The notes under the pieces were generated by a model, which was not told the DNA's origin, did no database searches, and saw only the letters and a list, made by a program, of their open reading frames with translations. Of a stretch of DNA of 64,000 nucleotides, positions 53,718 to 62,554 are shown in pieces (within the stretch, counting starts at the first letter, position 1; every line of letters begins with the position of its first letter). The DNA is from JAVKMO01 sp031539345. Its GTDB lineage: Bacteria; Bacteroidota; Bacteroidia; Chitinophagales; Chitinophagaceae. The stretch covers positions 62,001-126,000 of the forward strand of contig JAVKMO010000027.1 in assembly GCA_031539345.1 (NCBI GenBank), in the 5' to 3' direction. The position numbers and the translations under genes are program-made.

Positions 53718-54461
53718 ATGACTTCACAAAAAACTTTGCTTGTAGGTAGAAAACCCGTTTTAGAAGCCATTTTAAATCAAAAAAAAATTGATAAAATTTT
53801 AATCTCGCCCCAAGCAGAAGGCGAGGGAATTAAAGAAATTTATCAGCGAGCAAAGGAAAACAACATCCTTATTCAAAGAGTGCCGATTGACAAAATCAAT
53901 AAAATAACCAACGCAAATCACCAGGGCGTAATTGCTTTTTTGGCTTTAGTGCCTTATTATGATTTGCAAAGTGTGATTGACCTTGCCAATGATAAAGGAC
54001 AAGTGCCTTTATTCCTTTTATTAGACGGAATTACTGATGTTAAAAATATTGGTGGCATTATTCGCACCGCCTATTCTTATGGCGTACACGCTATTGTTAT
54101 CCCTGAAAATGGCGTTGCCCCTTTACGTGAAGATGCGATGAAAACTTCTGCTGGAGCACTCAATAACATGACCGTGTGTAGAGTGAAATATTTACAAGAA
54201 GCAATTGATGTATTGCGTTTAAATGGTATAAAAGTGATTGGCACAGATTTAAAAGCAACAACATTTGTCGCCGATGCAGATTTGACAACACCGTGTGCAA
54301 TTGTTGTCGGCAATGAAGACGATGGCGTTCATCACAACATTTTGAAACAGTGCGATGAGAGTATAAAAATCCCTTTGCATACTTCGTTTGATTCGCTCAA
54401 TGTATCTGTTGCAACGGGCATTGTTTTATACGGCGTTTTTTTACAGCGACATAAAAAATAA
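53718..54461 (+). CDS. rlmB: 23S rRNA (guanosine-2'-O-)-methyltransferase RlmB-type
   Basis: A 247-residue SpoU-family enzyme using S-adenosylmethionine. The N-terminal substrate-binding domain covers LLVGRKPVLEAI to NHQGVIAFL (about 5-75). The knot-forming core has LLLDGITDVKNIGGIIRTA (about 97-115), VGNEDDGV (about 195-202) and IPLHTSFDSLNVSVATGIVL (about 217-236), the three SpoU motifs. In RlmB the target is G2251; the exact site here is taken from the family. It may be cotranscribed with secE-nusG. Confidence 0.9.
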   Translation: MTSQKTLLVGRKPVLEAILNQKKIDKILISPQAEGEGIKEIYQRAKENNILIQRVPIDKINKITNANHQGVIAFLALVPYYDLQSVIDLANDKGQVPLFLLLDGITDVKNIGGIIRTAYSYGVHAIVIPENGVAPLREDAMKTSAGALNNMTVCRVKYLQEAIDVLRLNGIKVIGTDLKATTFVADADLTTPCAIVVGNEDDGVHHNILKQCDESIKIPLHTSFDSLNVSVATGIVLYGVFLQRHKK

Positions 54462-54608
54462 TTCAATCAACAGCGTTCAACCGCCCATTTATTTGAACAC
54501 ACCAAGGTTTGCAATGACAATTGCATTGACAAAAAAGAAGATTAAACTTTCATTGCAACCTCATCTCTATAGAAGTCAATTATTTGTATTACTTCTAAAA
54601 TATATGCT

Positions 54609-55693
54609 ATGAGAATGACTAAAAATCAGTTTGTGCCTTTTTGTTTTTTGTTTTTGATTTTCGCTATTGCGTGTTCAAAAAATACAGATACAACAAGTAG
54701 TTCTTCTTCAGGTGCATATAATCCGACTGTCGTTGACGTTCCTTGTACAGGCACACAAATGGAAAAGGTTGTTTGTGCTGCAGAATTATTTTTATCCAAA
54801 CTGTCATCATCTCAACAAAGTGTTGTAAAAAGAACTTACACTTTAACAGAAGCAAAAAAATGGTCTAACCTGCCTAATGGTTTGAATGCAATACGCGTAG
54901 GGTTGCCATTTAGATCCCTCACAGCAGAGCAAGTACAATATGCAAAGGCACTCGTTAAATTAGCATCTGGCATACCAATTTTGAAGGTTTTGACGAAATG
55001 CAACAGATTATCAATGCAGATGAATATTTAAATGTAAACGGTGGCGGAGCTGTTTATGGTGCGGGTAATTATTACATTGCTTTTTTAGGAACTCCAAGTA
55101 CAACAACGCAATGGGAATTACAATTTGGTGGTCATCATTTGGCTTTTGCGAATACCTATAAAGAGGGAAAATTGATAGGTGCAACGCCTGCTTTTCGTTC
55201 TTCAGAACCCTTTGCTGCATTCACTTGGAACAACGTTACAAATCAACCTTTAGAACAAGAAAGAGCATCTTTATCGAACGTTTTAAAGGCATTATCATCA
55301 GCCGAATTAACTACAGCAACTTTGTCTTCAACGTTTTCAGACCTTGTTGTTGGACCTCAAAAAGATGGAAATTTTCCTAGCACACCGTCTGGGTGAAGAG
55401 CGTCTAATTTATCAAGTGATAAAAAAGACTTGCTGTTGAAAGCCATTAAAACGTATGTAGAAGACCTATATTCTTTAAGTGCAAAAACTATTATGACAAA
55501 ATATGAGAACGAATTAGACGCAACTTATATTGCTTATTCAGGCTCAACAAATTTAACGACACAAAATGATTATATCCACATTGATGGACCATCTGTATGG
55601 ATAGAATATTCTTGTCAGCGTGGCATTGTACAAAGCCCAACGCATCCTCATTCGGTTTGGCGAGATAAACTAACGGATTATGGCGGTAATTAA
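54609..55693 (+). pseudogene. DUF3500 family lipoprotein, broken by a frameshift and a stop
   Basis: The original gene is readable in three pieces. Piece 1 (54609 to about 54970) has a lipoprotein signal with AIAC lipobox and continues to AKALVKLASG. Piece 2 is in another frame from about 54971 (NFEGFDEMQQIINADEYL) through FGGHHLAFANTYKEGKLIGA to a TGA at 55394-55396. Piece 3 continues in the same frame after that stop to 55693 (DYIHIDGPSVWIE, HPHSVWRDKLTDYGG). Together they match DUF3500, whose HH and WRD segments are conserved. Two independent lesions, neither in a homopolymer, make it a pseudogene. The HupE/UreJ gene overlaps its end by 14 bases. Confidence 0.85.
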
Positions 55694-56835
55694 AACCGTA
55701 GCCACAAGTATTCTATGTTGTTTGTTTTTCTTTTGTAGTATTAGAGAAGAGTTATTTTCTCATCCCCTCCCGAATAGTATAGTTCAATTAAAAATTAAAA
55801 AAAAAATTGAAGGCATTGCAAAAGTGCCTCTAATTGAATTAGAAAGTGCTTTAAAAGATAGTGTTCGAGACATCAATCCATTACTTGTTAAATATTTTTC
55901 TCAACATATTCGAACACACATACAAGGCCAATTTTTGCAAACACAAATTGACACGGTTTATTTTGCAAATGCAAAAGATTCTTTTATTGGGTTGTATCAA
56001 ACTGTTGTAATACAATTTCATTTTAATCGTGTTCATTTTAATGATGCGTCTCAATTCAAATTTATATTATGATGTTGTTTTGCATCAGGTATTCAATCAC
56101 CAAGCCTATGTATTTGTTATACAAGATGTTGAAAATGGCATTTTCGGATTAAACGATTCTCGGTTTGTTGGAACGATTGAAAATGATATCGTGTCTAATA
56201 AAATTAAATTTGTAAATATTGATTTAGGCAAACAAAATCGTTATGCATATCTCCCACTTATTGTGATTGGCGTTTGGCATATTCTACAAGGCTACGACCA
56301 TTTATTGTTTTTATTCGCCTTGTTGCTTACTGTACGTTTAAAGCGAGTGGCAAACAAATGGGATATAGAATTGTCGAAGAAAAAAGTTATTTCAAAAATT
56401 GTCGCTATGACCATTTGGTTTACAATAGGACATAGCATTAGTTTGTTGATTGGTTCTTATAGTGGGGGCATTATTTCTGTTCGTGTCATTGAATATGGCG
56501 TAATCGCTACTTTATTTTTCAGTGCCGTTCATTGCATCAAACCCATTTTCAATCAGAAAAAAATCAATATCGTTTTATTTTTTGGGTTGATACATGACTT
56601 TGCTTTTGCAGAATTAACGCAACAATTAGACGTTGATGTTTTGTCAAAACTGTTGAGTATTTTATTTTTCAATCTTGGTGTTGAAGTGGGTCAAGTTTTA
56701 TTTTTATCGGTATTGATTCCTTTATTGTTCAGTTTTCCAATCCGATATTTTATGAAAATCAAAAACGCAATTGCTGTTTTTATTTTACTGGTATGTATCT
56801 ATTTAATCGCTATGAACAATGTTGCTATTCAGTAA
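55680..56835 (+). pseudogene. HupE/UreJ family membrane protein, frameshifted
   Basis: Frame 1 encodes a signal peptide-like start and the N-terminal soluble domain (SHPLPNSIVQLKI at about 27-39) to about 56060, then stops at 56072. Another frame takes over at about 56055 with NLYYDVVLHQVFNHQAYVFV and continues through the membrane part, which carries the family's histidine motifs HILQGYDHLLFLFALLL and FTIGHSISLL and later FFGLIHDFAF. Joined, the protein would be about 385 residues. HupE/UreJ proteins are thought to move nickel or other metals, but the group next to DUF3500 is uncharacterised. One shift around 56052-56070 breaks it. Confidence 0.85.
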
Positions 56836-57182
56836 CATTCAATGAATTGCTGAGTTCAAAACAAGATGCTATTTTGAAAGATATTTAAGAAATGAAGTAT
56901 TTAAAAAGCAGACAGACAACGAAGTTTTTTATGTAAGTGCTGAAAGTGGTTATAAAAATAAAAACAAATTAGATTTTCAAATTGACCATATTAAACCAAT
57001 ATCTAATTGAGGTTTGACAGTCATAGAAAATTTACAATTATTGACAAGAAGTGAAAACGAAAAAAAAGGAAATAAAGAATAAACCGAAAAAAACAGCCTA
57101 CAAAAAGGGTTTGCCCAAAGTGGGGTTCGGTGCTAAATTGAGCATTTGTAATTCTAACCTCCTGCAACTAAAAACACTCTTT
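56836..57182. other. Intergenic region with an HNH remnant and cassette-end-like sequence
   Basis: The stretch between the HupE/UreJ pseudogene and bamA holds an HNH endonuclease remnant (56846-57082). The last 100 bases contain GGGTTTGCCC followed by AAAGTGGGGTTCGGTGC, a pattern that recalls repeats found after accessory genes in Bacteroidota. I see no terminator for bamA with a strong stem, although GGGCAAACCC followed by TTTTTG on the minus strand could act as a weak one. Confidence 0.4.
56846..57082 (+). pseudogene. Remnant of an HNH endonuclease gene with internal stop
   Basis: One frame from 56846 to a TAA at 57080-57082 gives 78 codons with a single internal TGA at 57008-57010. The readable part is RYLRNEVFKKQTDNEVFY, then FQIDHIKPISN, stop, GLTVIENLQLLTRSENEKKG. 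The DHI-x-PIS-x-GG-x8-N-LQLL pattern is the HNH nuclease core of phage- and restriction-type endonucleases, with the TGA at one of the two glycine-like positions. No start codon or N-terminal domain remains. It is a truncated and stopped relic. Confidence 0.8.
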
Positions 57183-59966
57183 TTATTCTGGCTCAAAGCC
57201 TAAGATAAAATTGAATTTTGCGGCACCACCGAAGCTGCCTGTTTCGTTAATACGGTCTATGCCAACAGCATAATCAAAGCCTAACAAGCCAAATGCAGGA
57301 AGAAAAAATCTTGCCCCCACACCAACAGAACGACGCAATTGCATTGGGTTATAGTCTTTGATATTAAACCAACCATTTGCCGCTTCAAAATAACTTGTTA
57401 CAAAAATTGTTGCTGTTGGGCTTGTTGAAATGGGGTAACGTAATTCTGCTAAGAGTTTGTTAAACATCGTAAAATTATCTCCTGTACTTTGTTGCGGATT
57501 GATTTTAGGGTCAGAATTTCGGTACACATAATACCCTCTTTGGGCGACTACGTCAAACCCCGTAAATGAAAACGTGTTCATTAAACCCGCATCACCTACT
57601 TGAAAGCGTTCAAAAGGCGAGGTTGCCAAGTCGCTATTATAGCGTCCCAATATGCCATATTTAGCGGCTAATTTCAAAATCAATTGTCTGTTTTTATCCA
57701 CGCCAAATCCTCTTGTCAAAGGCAAATACCACTCGGCATTGAAACGCCATTTGTGATATTCAACCCATGTAAACGAATTGGCTTGTGGAAAAAATAAAGC
57801 ATAAGGAAGTGTAAATTGCCCTGTCAATGAAATGTTTGAACCGCTGCGCGTAAATAAAGGTTGGTCAATTGAATTGCGAGATAAGATGAGTTTTAAACTC
57901 AAATTATTTGCCATGCCATTAGAAAAGTCTCTACCTAAAGCATAATTTTTTGCATTGTATAAAGTATAATTTAAGCCCATGCTAAGGGTAAAATAATCGT
58001 CGGGCCATTTGAGTTGTCGCCCAATTGAAATTGCCGAAGTAAACGAACGCAAATAAGAAGAGTCTGCATAGTTGATGTCGTATGCTCCAGTATTGGGGTT
58101 TTGTGTTCTACCAAAAAAACTATAGCTGTTAGAAAGTGTGAGCGACGTTCTTCTTTTTTTTGTGAGCCAAGGTTCTGTAAAAGAAATACTAGCATTGTAA
58201 TAACTTCTTCCGTTGGCTTGTACTTGTATGCCTAATTTTTGTCCGTCGCCAGAAGGCAATGGTTTCCACGCGTCTTTTTCAAAAAAATGTTTTGTAGAAA
58301 AATTATTAAAGTTCAACCCTACCGTTCCTGTAATGCCTATAAAGCCTGAATAACCTGCAGATAATTGGACTTGGTCAGAAGATTTTTCTTCTACGGTATA
58401 GTTAATATCAACCGTGCCTTCTTCAATATTGGGAACAGGGTTGATGCCAATTTTTTCAGGATTGAAAAAACTCAAATTGGACAATTCGCGTTGCGAACGA
58501 ATTAAATCACTACGACTAAATTTTGCACCAGGGTAAGTGCGTAACTCTCTTCGCACAACATAGTCTCTTGTTTTTTCGTTGCCAAAAATGTTGATTTTTT
58601 TTATTGTTGCTTGTGGGCCTTCTCGAATGCTAATCAAATAATCAATCGTGTCGTTGTAGATTTTTGTTTCAATGGTTTCAACATTAAAAAATAAATATCC
58701 GTCGTCCATGTATAAACTGCTCAAGTCATTGCCCATGCCATCAGGTGTCATTTTTTTGCCCAATTTGCTATTGAGGTTTTCAATATTGTAAACGTCTCCT
58801 TTATGAATATCAAGCACAATTTTTAAAATACTGTCAGAAAATTTTGTGTTTCCAGTAAAAGCAATATCGCCGAAATAATATTTTTTACCTTCTCGCAGTT
58901 TTGATTCGATGACTAAACGTTGCGTAAATGGGTCAATATAAAGCGTGTCTTTTTCAATGACAATGTCTCGGTAGCCATGGCTGCGATAAAAGTCTAATAA
59001 TTTTTCTTGGTCTTCGGCATACTTTTCTTTGTTGAATTTTGCACCACTAAAAATGTTCCATCTAAAATAAGGGTCAAGCACTTGAAGTGCTTTTGATGGC
59101 GTTAAAATATCGCCACTCAATACATATTCTTTAAAAGAATAGTGCTTTAATTTTCCTAAGTGAAAATTGTCTTGTCGTGGATAAAGAGTCAATCGCGGCA
59201 AGACTTTTGTTTCTGAAAATTGCGACCGTAATTTATAGTTGTCAAAGATGGTGTTATTGAAAAAAACAATATCTGTAATTTTATTTTTGTTGCCTTTATT
59301 GATGTAAACGTATAAGATTTTAAAATTATCCTCTTGCTTACTTTTTTGTTCTTGGAATGAAACATCAATATTCAAATACCCTTTCTCTAAATAATATTTA
59401 CGCACAATGTCGGTTACGTTGCGCTTCATTTGATTGGTAATAATTTTCTTTCTTAGGCTTCCAATTTTTTCATACAGTTCTTCGCTTTGTGTTTTCGACA
59501 CTTTGCCTACAAAAACCAAACTTGATAGGCGTGGTTTTTCACTTACTTGTAATTCTAAATAAATTGTGCGTTCAACAATTTTTGCAATAAAAATTTTAAT
59601 GTCATCAAATAAATTTTGACCCCATAAGTGCTGAATGGCTTTACTTAATTGGTCGCCACCAGGCAAAGTGATTTTTTCGCCAATTTGCAAATGTGCTAAG
59701 GACAATAAAAATGCTTTGTCCATAAATTTTATGCCTGTTATGTCTATGCCACCAATGATATATTCTTTCGGAAGTTTTGATTGTAAAGCTCCTTCAATTT
59801 CTTTGTCATAAAAATATTGACTCGGTTTTGTTGCACTATCATTTTTTTCAATCGGAGTGATTACCTCTGTTTGCGATAAAGTCGAATCGGTTGTGTTTTG
59901 AGCGGATACTTTTATAGATAAAAATAAAGAGGCAGTAACCAATAAAACACACAATAAAAAACGCAT
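57183..59966 (-). CDS. bamA: Outer-membrane protein assembly factor BamA
   Basis: About 927 residues from ATG 59966 (MRFLLCVLLVTASLFLSIKV), a clean signal peptide; a longer in-frame start at 60002 is less likely. POTRA-type domains fill about 60-560 (KEYIIGGIDITGIKFMDKAF, KKYYFGDIAFTGNTKFSDS, ATIKKINIFGNEKTRDYVV). The Omp85 barrel follows, with QLSAGYSGFIGITGTVGL at its start and GVGARFFLPAFGLLGFDYA near the end; it closes with FNFILGFEPE. BamA folds and inserts outer-membrane proteins. The M1 peptidase gene lies 137 bases upstream, separated by a terminator. Confidence 0.95.
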   Translation of the reverse strand: MRFLLCVLLVTASLFLSIKVSAQNTTDSTLSQTEVITPIEKNDSATKPSQYFYDKEIEGALQSKLPKEYIIGGIDITGIKFMDKAFLLSLAHLQIGEKITLPGGDQLSKAIQHLWGQNLFDDIKIFIAKIVERTIYLELQVSEKPRLSSLVFVGKVSKTQSEELYEKIGSLRKKIITNQMKRNVTDIVRKYYLEKGYLNIDVSFQEQKSKQEDNFKILYVYINKGNKNKITDIVFFNNTIFDNYKLRSQFSETKVLPRLTLYPRQDNFHLGKLKHYSFKEYVLSGDILTPSKALQVLDPYFRWNIFSGAKFNKEKYAEDQEKLLDFYRSHGYRDIVIEKDTLYIDPFTQRLVIESKLREGKKYYFGDIAFTGNTKFSDSILKIVLDIHKGDVYNIENLNSKLGKKMTPDGMGNDLSSLYMDDGYLFFNVETIETKIYNDTIDYLISIREGPQATIKKINIFGNEKTRDYVVRRELRTYPGAKFSRSDLIRSQRELSNLSFFNPEKIGINPVPNIEEGTVDINYTVEEKSSDQVQLSAGYSGFIGITGTVGLNFNNFSTKHFFEKDAWKPLPSGDGQKLGIQVQANGRSYYNASISFTEPWLTKKRRTSLTLSNSYSFFGRTQNPNTGAYDINYADSSYLRSFTSAISIGRQLKWPDDYFTLSMGLNYTLYNAKNYALGRDFSNGMANNLSLKLILSRNSIDQPLFTRSGSNISLTGQFTLPYALFFPQANSFTWVEYHKWRFNAEWYLPLTRGFGVDKNRQLILKLAAKYGILGRYNSDLATSPFERFQVGDAGLMNTFSFTGFDVVAQRGYYVYRNSDPKINPQQSTGDNFTMFNKLLAELRYPISTSPTATIFVTSYFEAANGWFNIKDYNPMQLRRSVGVGARFFLPAFGLLGFDYAVGIDRINETGSFGGAAKFNFILGFEPE

Positions 59967-59986
59967 TGATGAGAAAAATAATGAGT

Positions 59987-60031
59987 GAAAAAAGAAAGGC
60001 ACGAATCTATTTTTTTAATTGACTCGTGCCC
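59987..60031 (-). terminator. Terminator of the M1 peptidase gene
   Basis: A 7-bp stem (GGCACGA with TCGTGCC, 59999-60005 and 60024-60030) is followed on the minus strand by a T-rich run (TTTCTTTTTTC). It lies between the M1 peptidase gene stop and the bamA start. Confidence 0.75.
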
Positions 60032-60103
60032 CCTTTTCGTATTGTGCAAAGTGCTATTTAATCGAATAGTTTTTGCTTGTAATAATTCTACAGAAAAAGC
60101 AAA

Positions 60104-62485
60104 TTATTGTTGCATTTTTTTGCGGTGTTTTTGCATTGGATTTCCTTCTAAGTCGTCATTGAAATTTCTTGTCATTTGTTTTGCTTTAAACAGTTGAAAT
60201 TTGCTCGTTGTGATGTTTTGAGGAAATGAGTTGTTGCTTTCGTTAATATCTGCCGTTTCTTTCATTGGGTCAATAACAATGCGACTGACTTCTTTGTTTT
60301 TGAGAAAGACTTTTTTTACATTGAGTTCATTTTTTCTCCAAATTTCTACAGGCACTTTTTCTATTTCTTGTGAGCTGTCTTTAAATGTCCATTCAATTAA
60401 AATGGGCATCACACTACCTCCTTTGTTAGACAAATTGAGTTCATAAAGAAATTGATTTTGGGTCAAGTTTGTTTTTGTTTCTGTTGAGAGCGTGTCTTCA
60501 TAACGATTGGTGATTTTTTGAATGACAGAATCTTCCATGTTCCATGGTTCGTAGTGTTCATAAAAATCAGATAGAGAAGTGTCTTGTTCTACTAAAAAGT
60601 GAATGTTTTTATCCGCTTTGTTGCGTAAGCGAGAAATATCTATAAATGGTTTTTGTGCAATTGTTTTCATTGTGTCTTTGATGATAAGCGGGTTTGTTTC
60701 CTTGTCGCCAACAAAAAGTTTTACGCTGTCTAAAGAAATATCTACAGGTTCTATGCTATAAAACCATGCACGCCAAAACCAGTCTAAATCTACGCCTGAC
60801 GCATCTTCCATTGTTCTGAAAAAATCCGCCGGTGTAGGATGTTTAAACGCCCAACGTCTTGTATATTCTTTAAAGGCGTGGTCAAATAATTCTCTACCCA
60901 TAATCGTTTCTCTTAAAATATTTAATCCTACTGCTGGCTTTCCATAAGCATTGTCGCCAAAACGAATGATGTTTTCAGAATTTGTCATAATAGGTTCTAA
61001 ATCATTTTTGGGCAAACGCATATAATTCGTAATGAGGTGTGCGGGACCTCTACGAGAAGGGTAGCGATTACTGAATGTTTGTTCTGTAAGGTATTGAACA
61101 AAAGTGTTTAAACCTTCGTCCATCCAAGACCATTGACGTTCGTCGCTGTTAATCATCATAGGAAAAAAATTATGTCCAACTTCGTGTATAACAACGCTAA
61201 TCATGCCATATTTTACTGCTTGAGAATAAGTGCCGTCGGCATTTGTTCTGCCATAATTAAAACAAATCATTGGATATTCCATGCCGTTTGATGCTTCAAC
61301 AGAAATGGCAACAGGGTAGGGATAATTGATGGTGTGTTTGCTATAAGATTGAATGGTATGGGCAACTGTTTTTGTTGAATATTTTCTGTAAAGAGGATAG
61401 GCTTCTTTACAATACAAGCTCATGCACATAATTTTTTTGTTATTGACAATTGTTGGCAATGCGTCCCAAACAAATCTGCGTGAACTTGTCCATGCAAAGT
61501 CGCGTACATTTTTTGCGGAAAAAGTCCATGTTTTTGTTTTCGGAGAAGTGCTATTTTTTGAATTGGCAATGGCTTCATTGAGTGTTACAATTTCTAAAGG
61601 TTCTTTCGTTGTTTGTGCTTTTTTCCAGCGCGATAGTTGTGTTGGCGTAAGCACCTCTTCATAATTTTGACATTCGCCAGTGCCAATTACAACGTGGTCT
61701 GCAGGCACTTTCATGCGTACTTTAAAATCGCCAAATCCGACAGCAAATTCTCCTCTGCCTGTAAATTGTTTGTTTTGCCAACCTTGAAAATCACTATACA
61801 CGCAAAGGCGAGGATACCATTGGGCAATCGTGAATAAATAATTTTTGTCTTCAGGAAAATATTCATAACCGCCTCGACTTGAATTGAGATAAATCCGATC
61901 TGGAATTTGATAACGCCATTTGATGGTAAAAACAATTTTGCTTTTGCTTTGGAGTGTTTGTTTAAGGTCTATGCGCATCATCGTTTGATTGATGGTATAA
62001 GATAAATTTTTGCCTAAAGCGTCTTTTACTTCTATAATCTGCACGCCTAATCCTTTCAACCTTTCTGTTGGGTGTTTCAATTGTTCGAGTGCCAAATCAC
62101 TCACAATATCTCTCATTTTACTTTGGTCAAAATAATTATTGTCTGATTTTGGGTGATGTTCATTTTCATCTAATTGTAACCATAGATAATTTAAATTGTC
62201 TGGTGAATTATTTGTATAAGTAATTGTTTCAAAACCGCTTAATAGTTGTTTTTGTTCATCTAATTCGCAAGTGATATCATAGTCTGTTTTTTGTTGCCAA
62301 TATTTTTCTGCAGGTGCACCGCTTGCTGTTCTGTATTCGTTAGGGCTACTCAACAGTGTGCCTAATTGTTCAAATTTATTGCCGTGATTCGAGCTGGGGT
62401 TATTCTGAATATTTTGAGCAAAAGATGCTGCATGGATAAAAAATGTAACAAAAAACAAATTGATGAAAGAGTAAATACGTTTCAT
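60104..62485 (-). CDS. M1 family metallopeptidase (gluzincin)
   Basis: A 793-residue exported aminopeptidase-like enzyme. A signal peptide (1-23, ending ASFAQ) is followed by an N-terminal beta domain (YDITCELDEQKQLLSGFETI) and the catalytic domain with the zinc site HEVGHNFFPMMINSDERQWS (about 433-452) and the third ligand in WMDEGLNTF (about 453-461). The exopeptidase GxMEN-type motif reads SNGMEYPMICF, so it is altered (Glu kept, Asn missing). A C-terminal immunoglobulin-like and helical part follows from about 610. It probably works in the periplasm or outside. Normal length for Bacteroidota members. Confidence 0.9.
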   Translation of the reverse strand: MKRIYSFINLFFVTFFIHAASFAQNIQNNPSSNHGNKFEQLGTLLSSPNEYRTASGAPAEKYWQQKTDYDITCELDEQKQLLSGFETITYTNNSPDNLNYLWLQLDENEHHPKSDNNYFDQSKMRDIVSDLALEQLKHPTERLKGLGVQIIEVKDALGKNLSYTINQTMMRIDLKQTLQSKSKIVFTIKWRYQIPDRIYLNSSRGGYEYFPEDKNYLFTIAQWYPRLCVYSDFQGWQNKQFTGRGEFAVGFGDFKVRMKVPADHVVIGTGECQNYEEVLTPTQLSRWKKAQTTKEPLEIVTLNEAIANSKNSTSPKTKTWTFSAKNVRDFAWTSSRRFVWDALPTIVNNKKIMCMSLYCKEAYPLYRKYSTKTVAHTIQSYSKHTINYPYPVAISVEASNGMEYPMICFNYGRTNADGTYSQAVKYGMISVVIHEVGHNFFPMMINSDERQWSWMDEGLNTFVQYLTEQTFSNRYPSRRGPAHLITNYMRLPKNDLEPIMTNSENIIRFGDNAYGKPAVGLNILRETIMGRELFDHAFKEYTRRWAFKHPTPADFFRTMEDASGVDLDWFWRAWFYSIEPVDISLDSVKLFVGDKETNPLIIKDTMKTIAQKPFIDISRLRNKADKNIHFLVEQDTSLSDFYEHYEPWNMEDSVIQKITNRYEDTLSTETKTNLTQNQFLYELNLSNKGGSVMPILIEWTFKDSSQEIEKVPVEIWRKNELNVKKVFLKNKEVSRIVIDPMKETADINESNNSFPQNITTSKFQLFKAKQMTRNFNDDLEGNPMQKHRKKMQQ

Positions 62486-62554
62486 AACATAGGATTTATC
62501 GATGATGAAAAAAAGTGTAAACGAATGTAAAAAAATAAACGTTGAAAAACGTGA

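Noticed and set aside
54388..54612. Open frame spanning the end of rlmB and the start of the DUF3500 gene
   Set aside because: It is out of frame with both, has no recognisable features and runs through the intergenic spacer.
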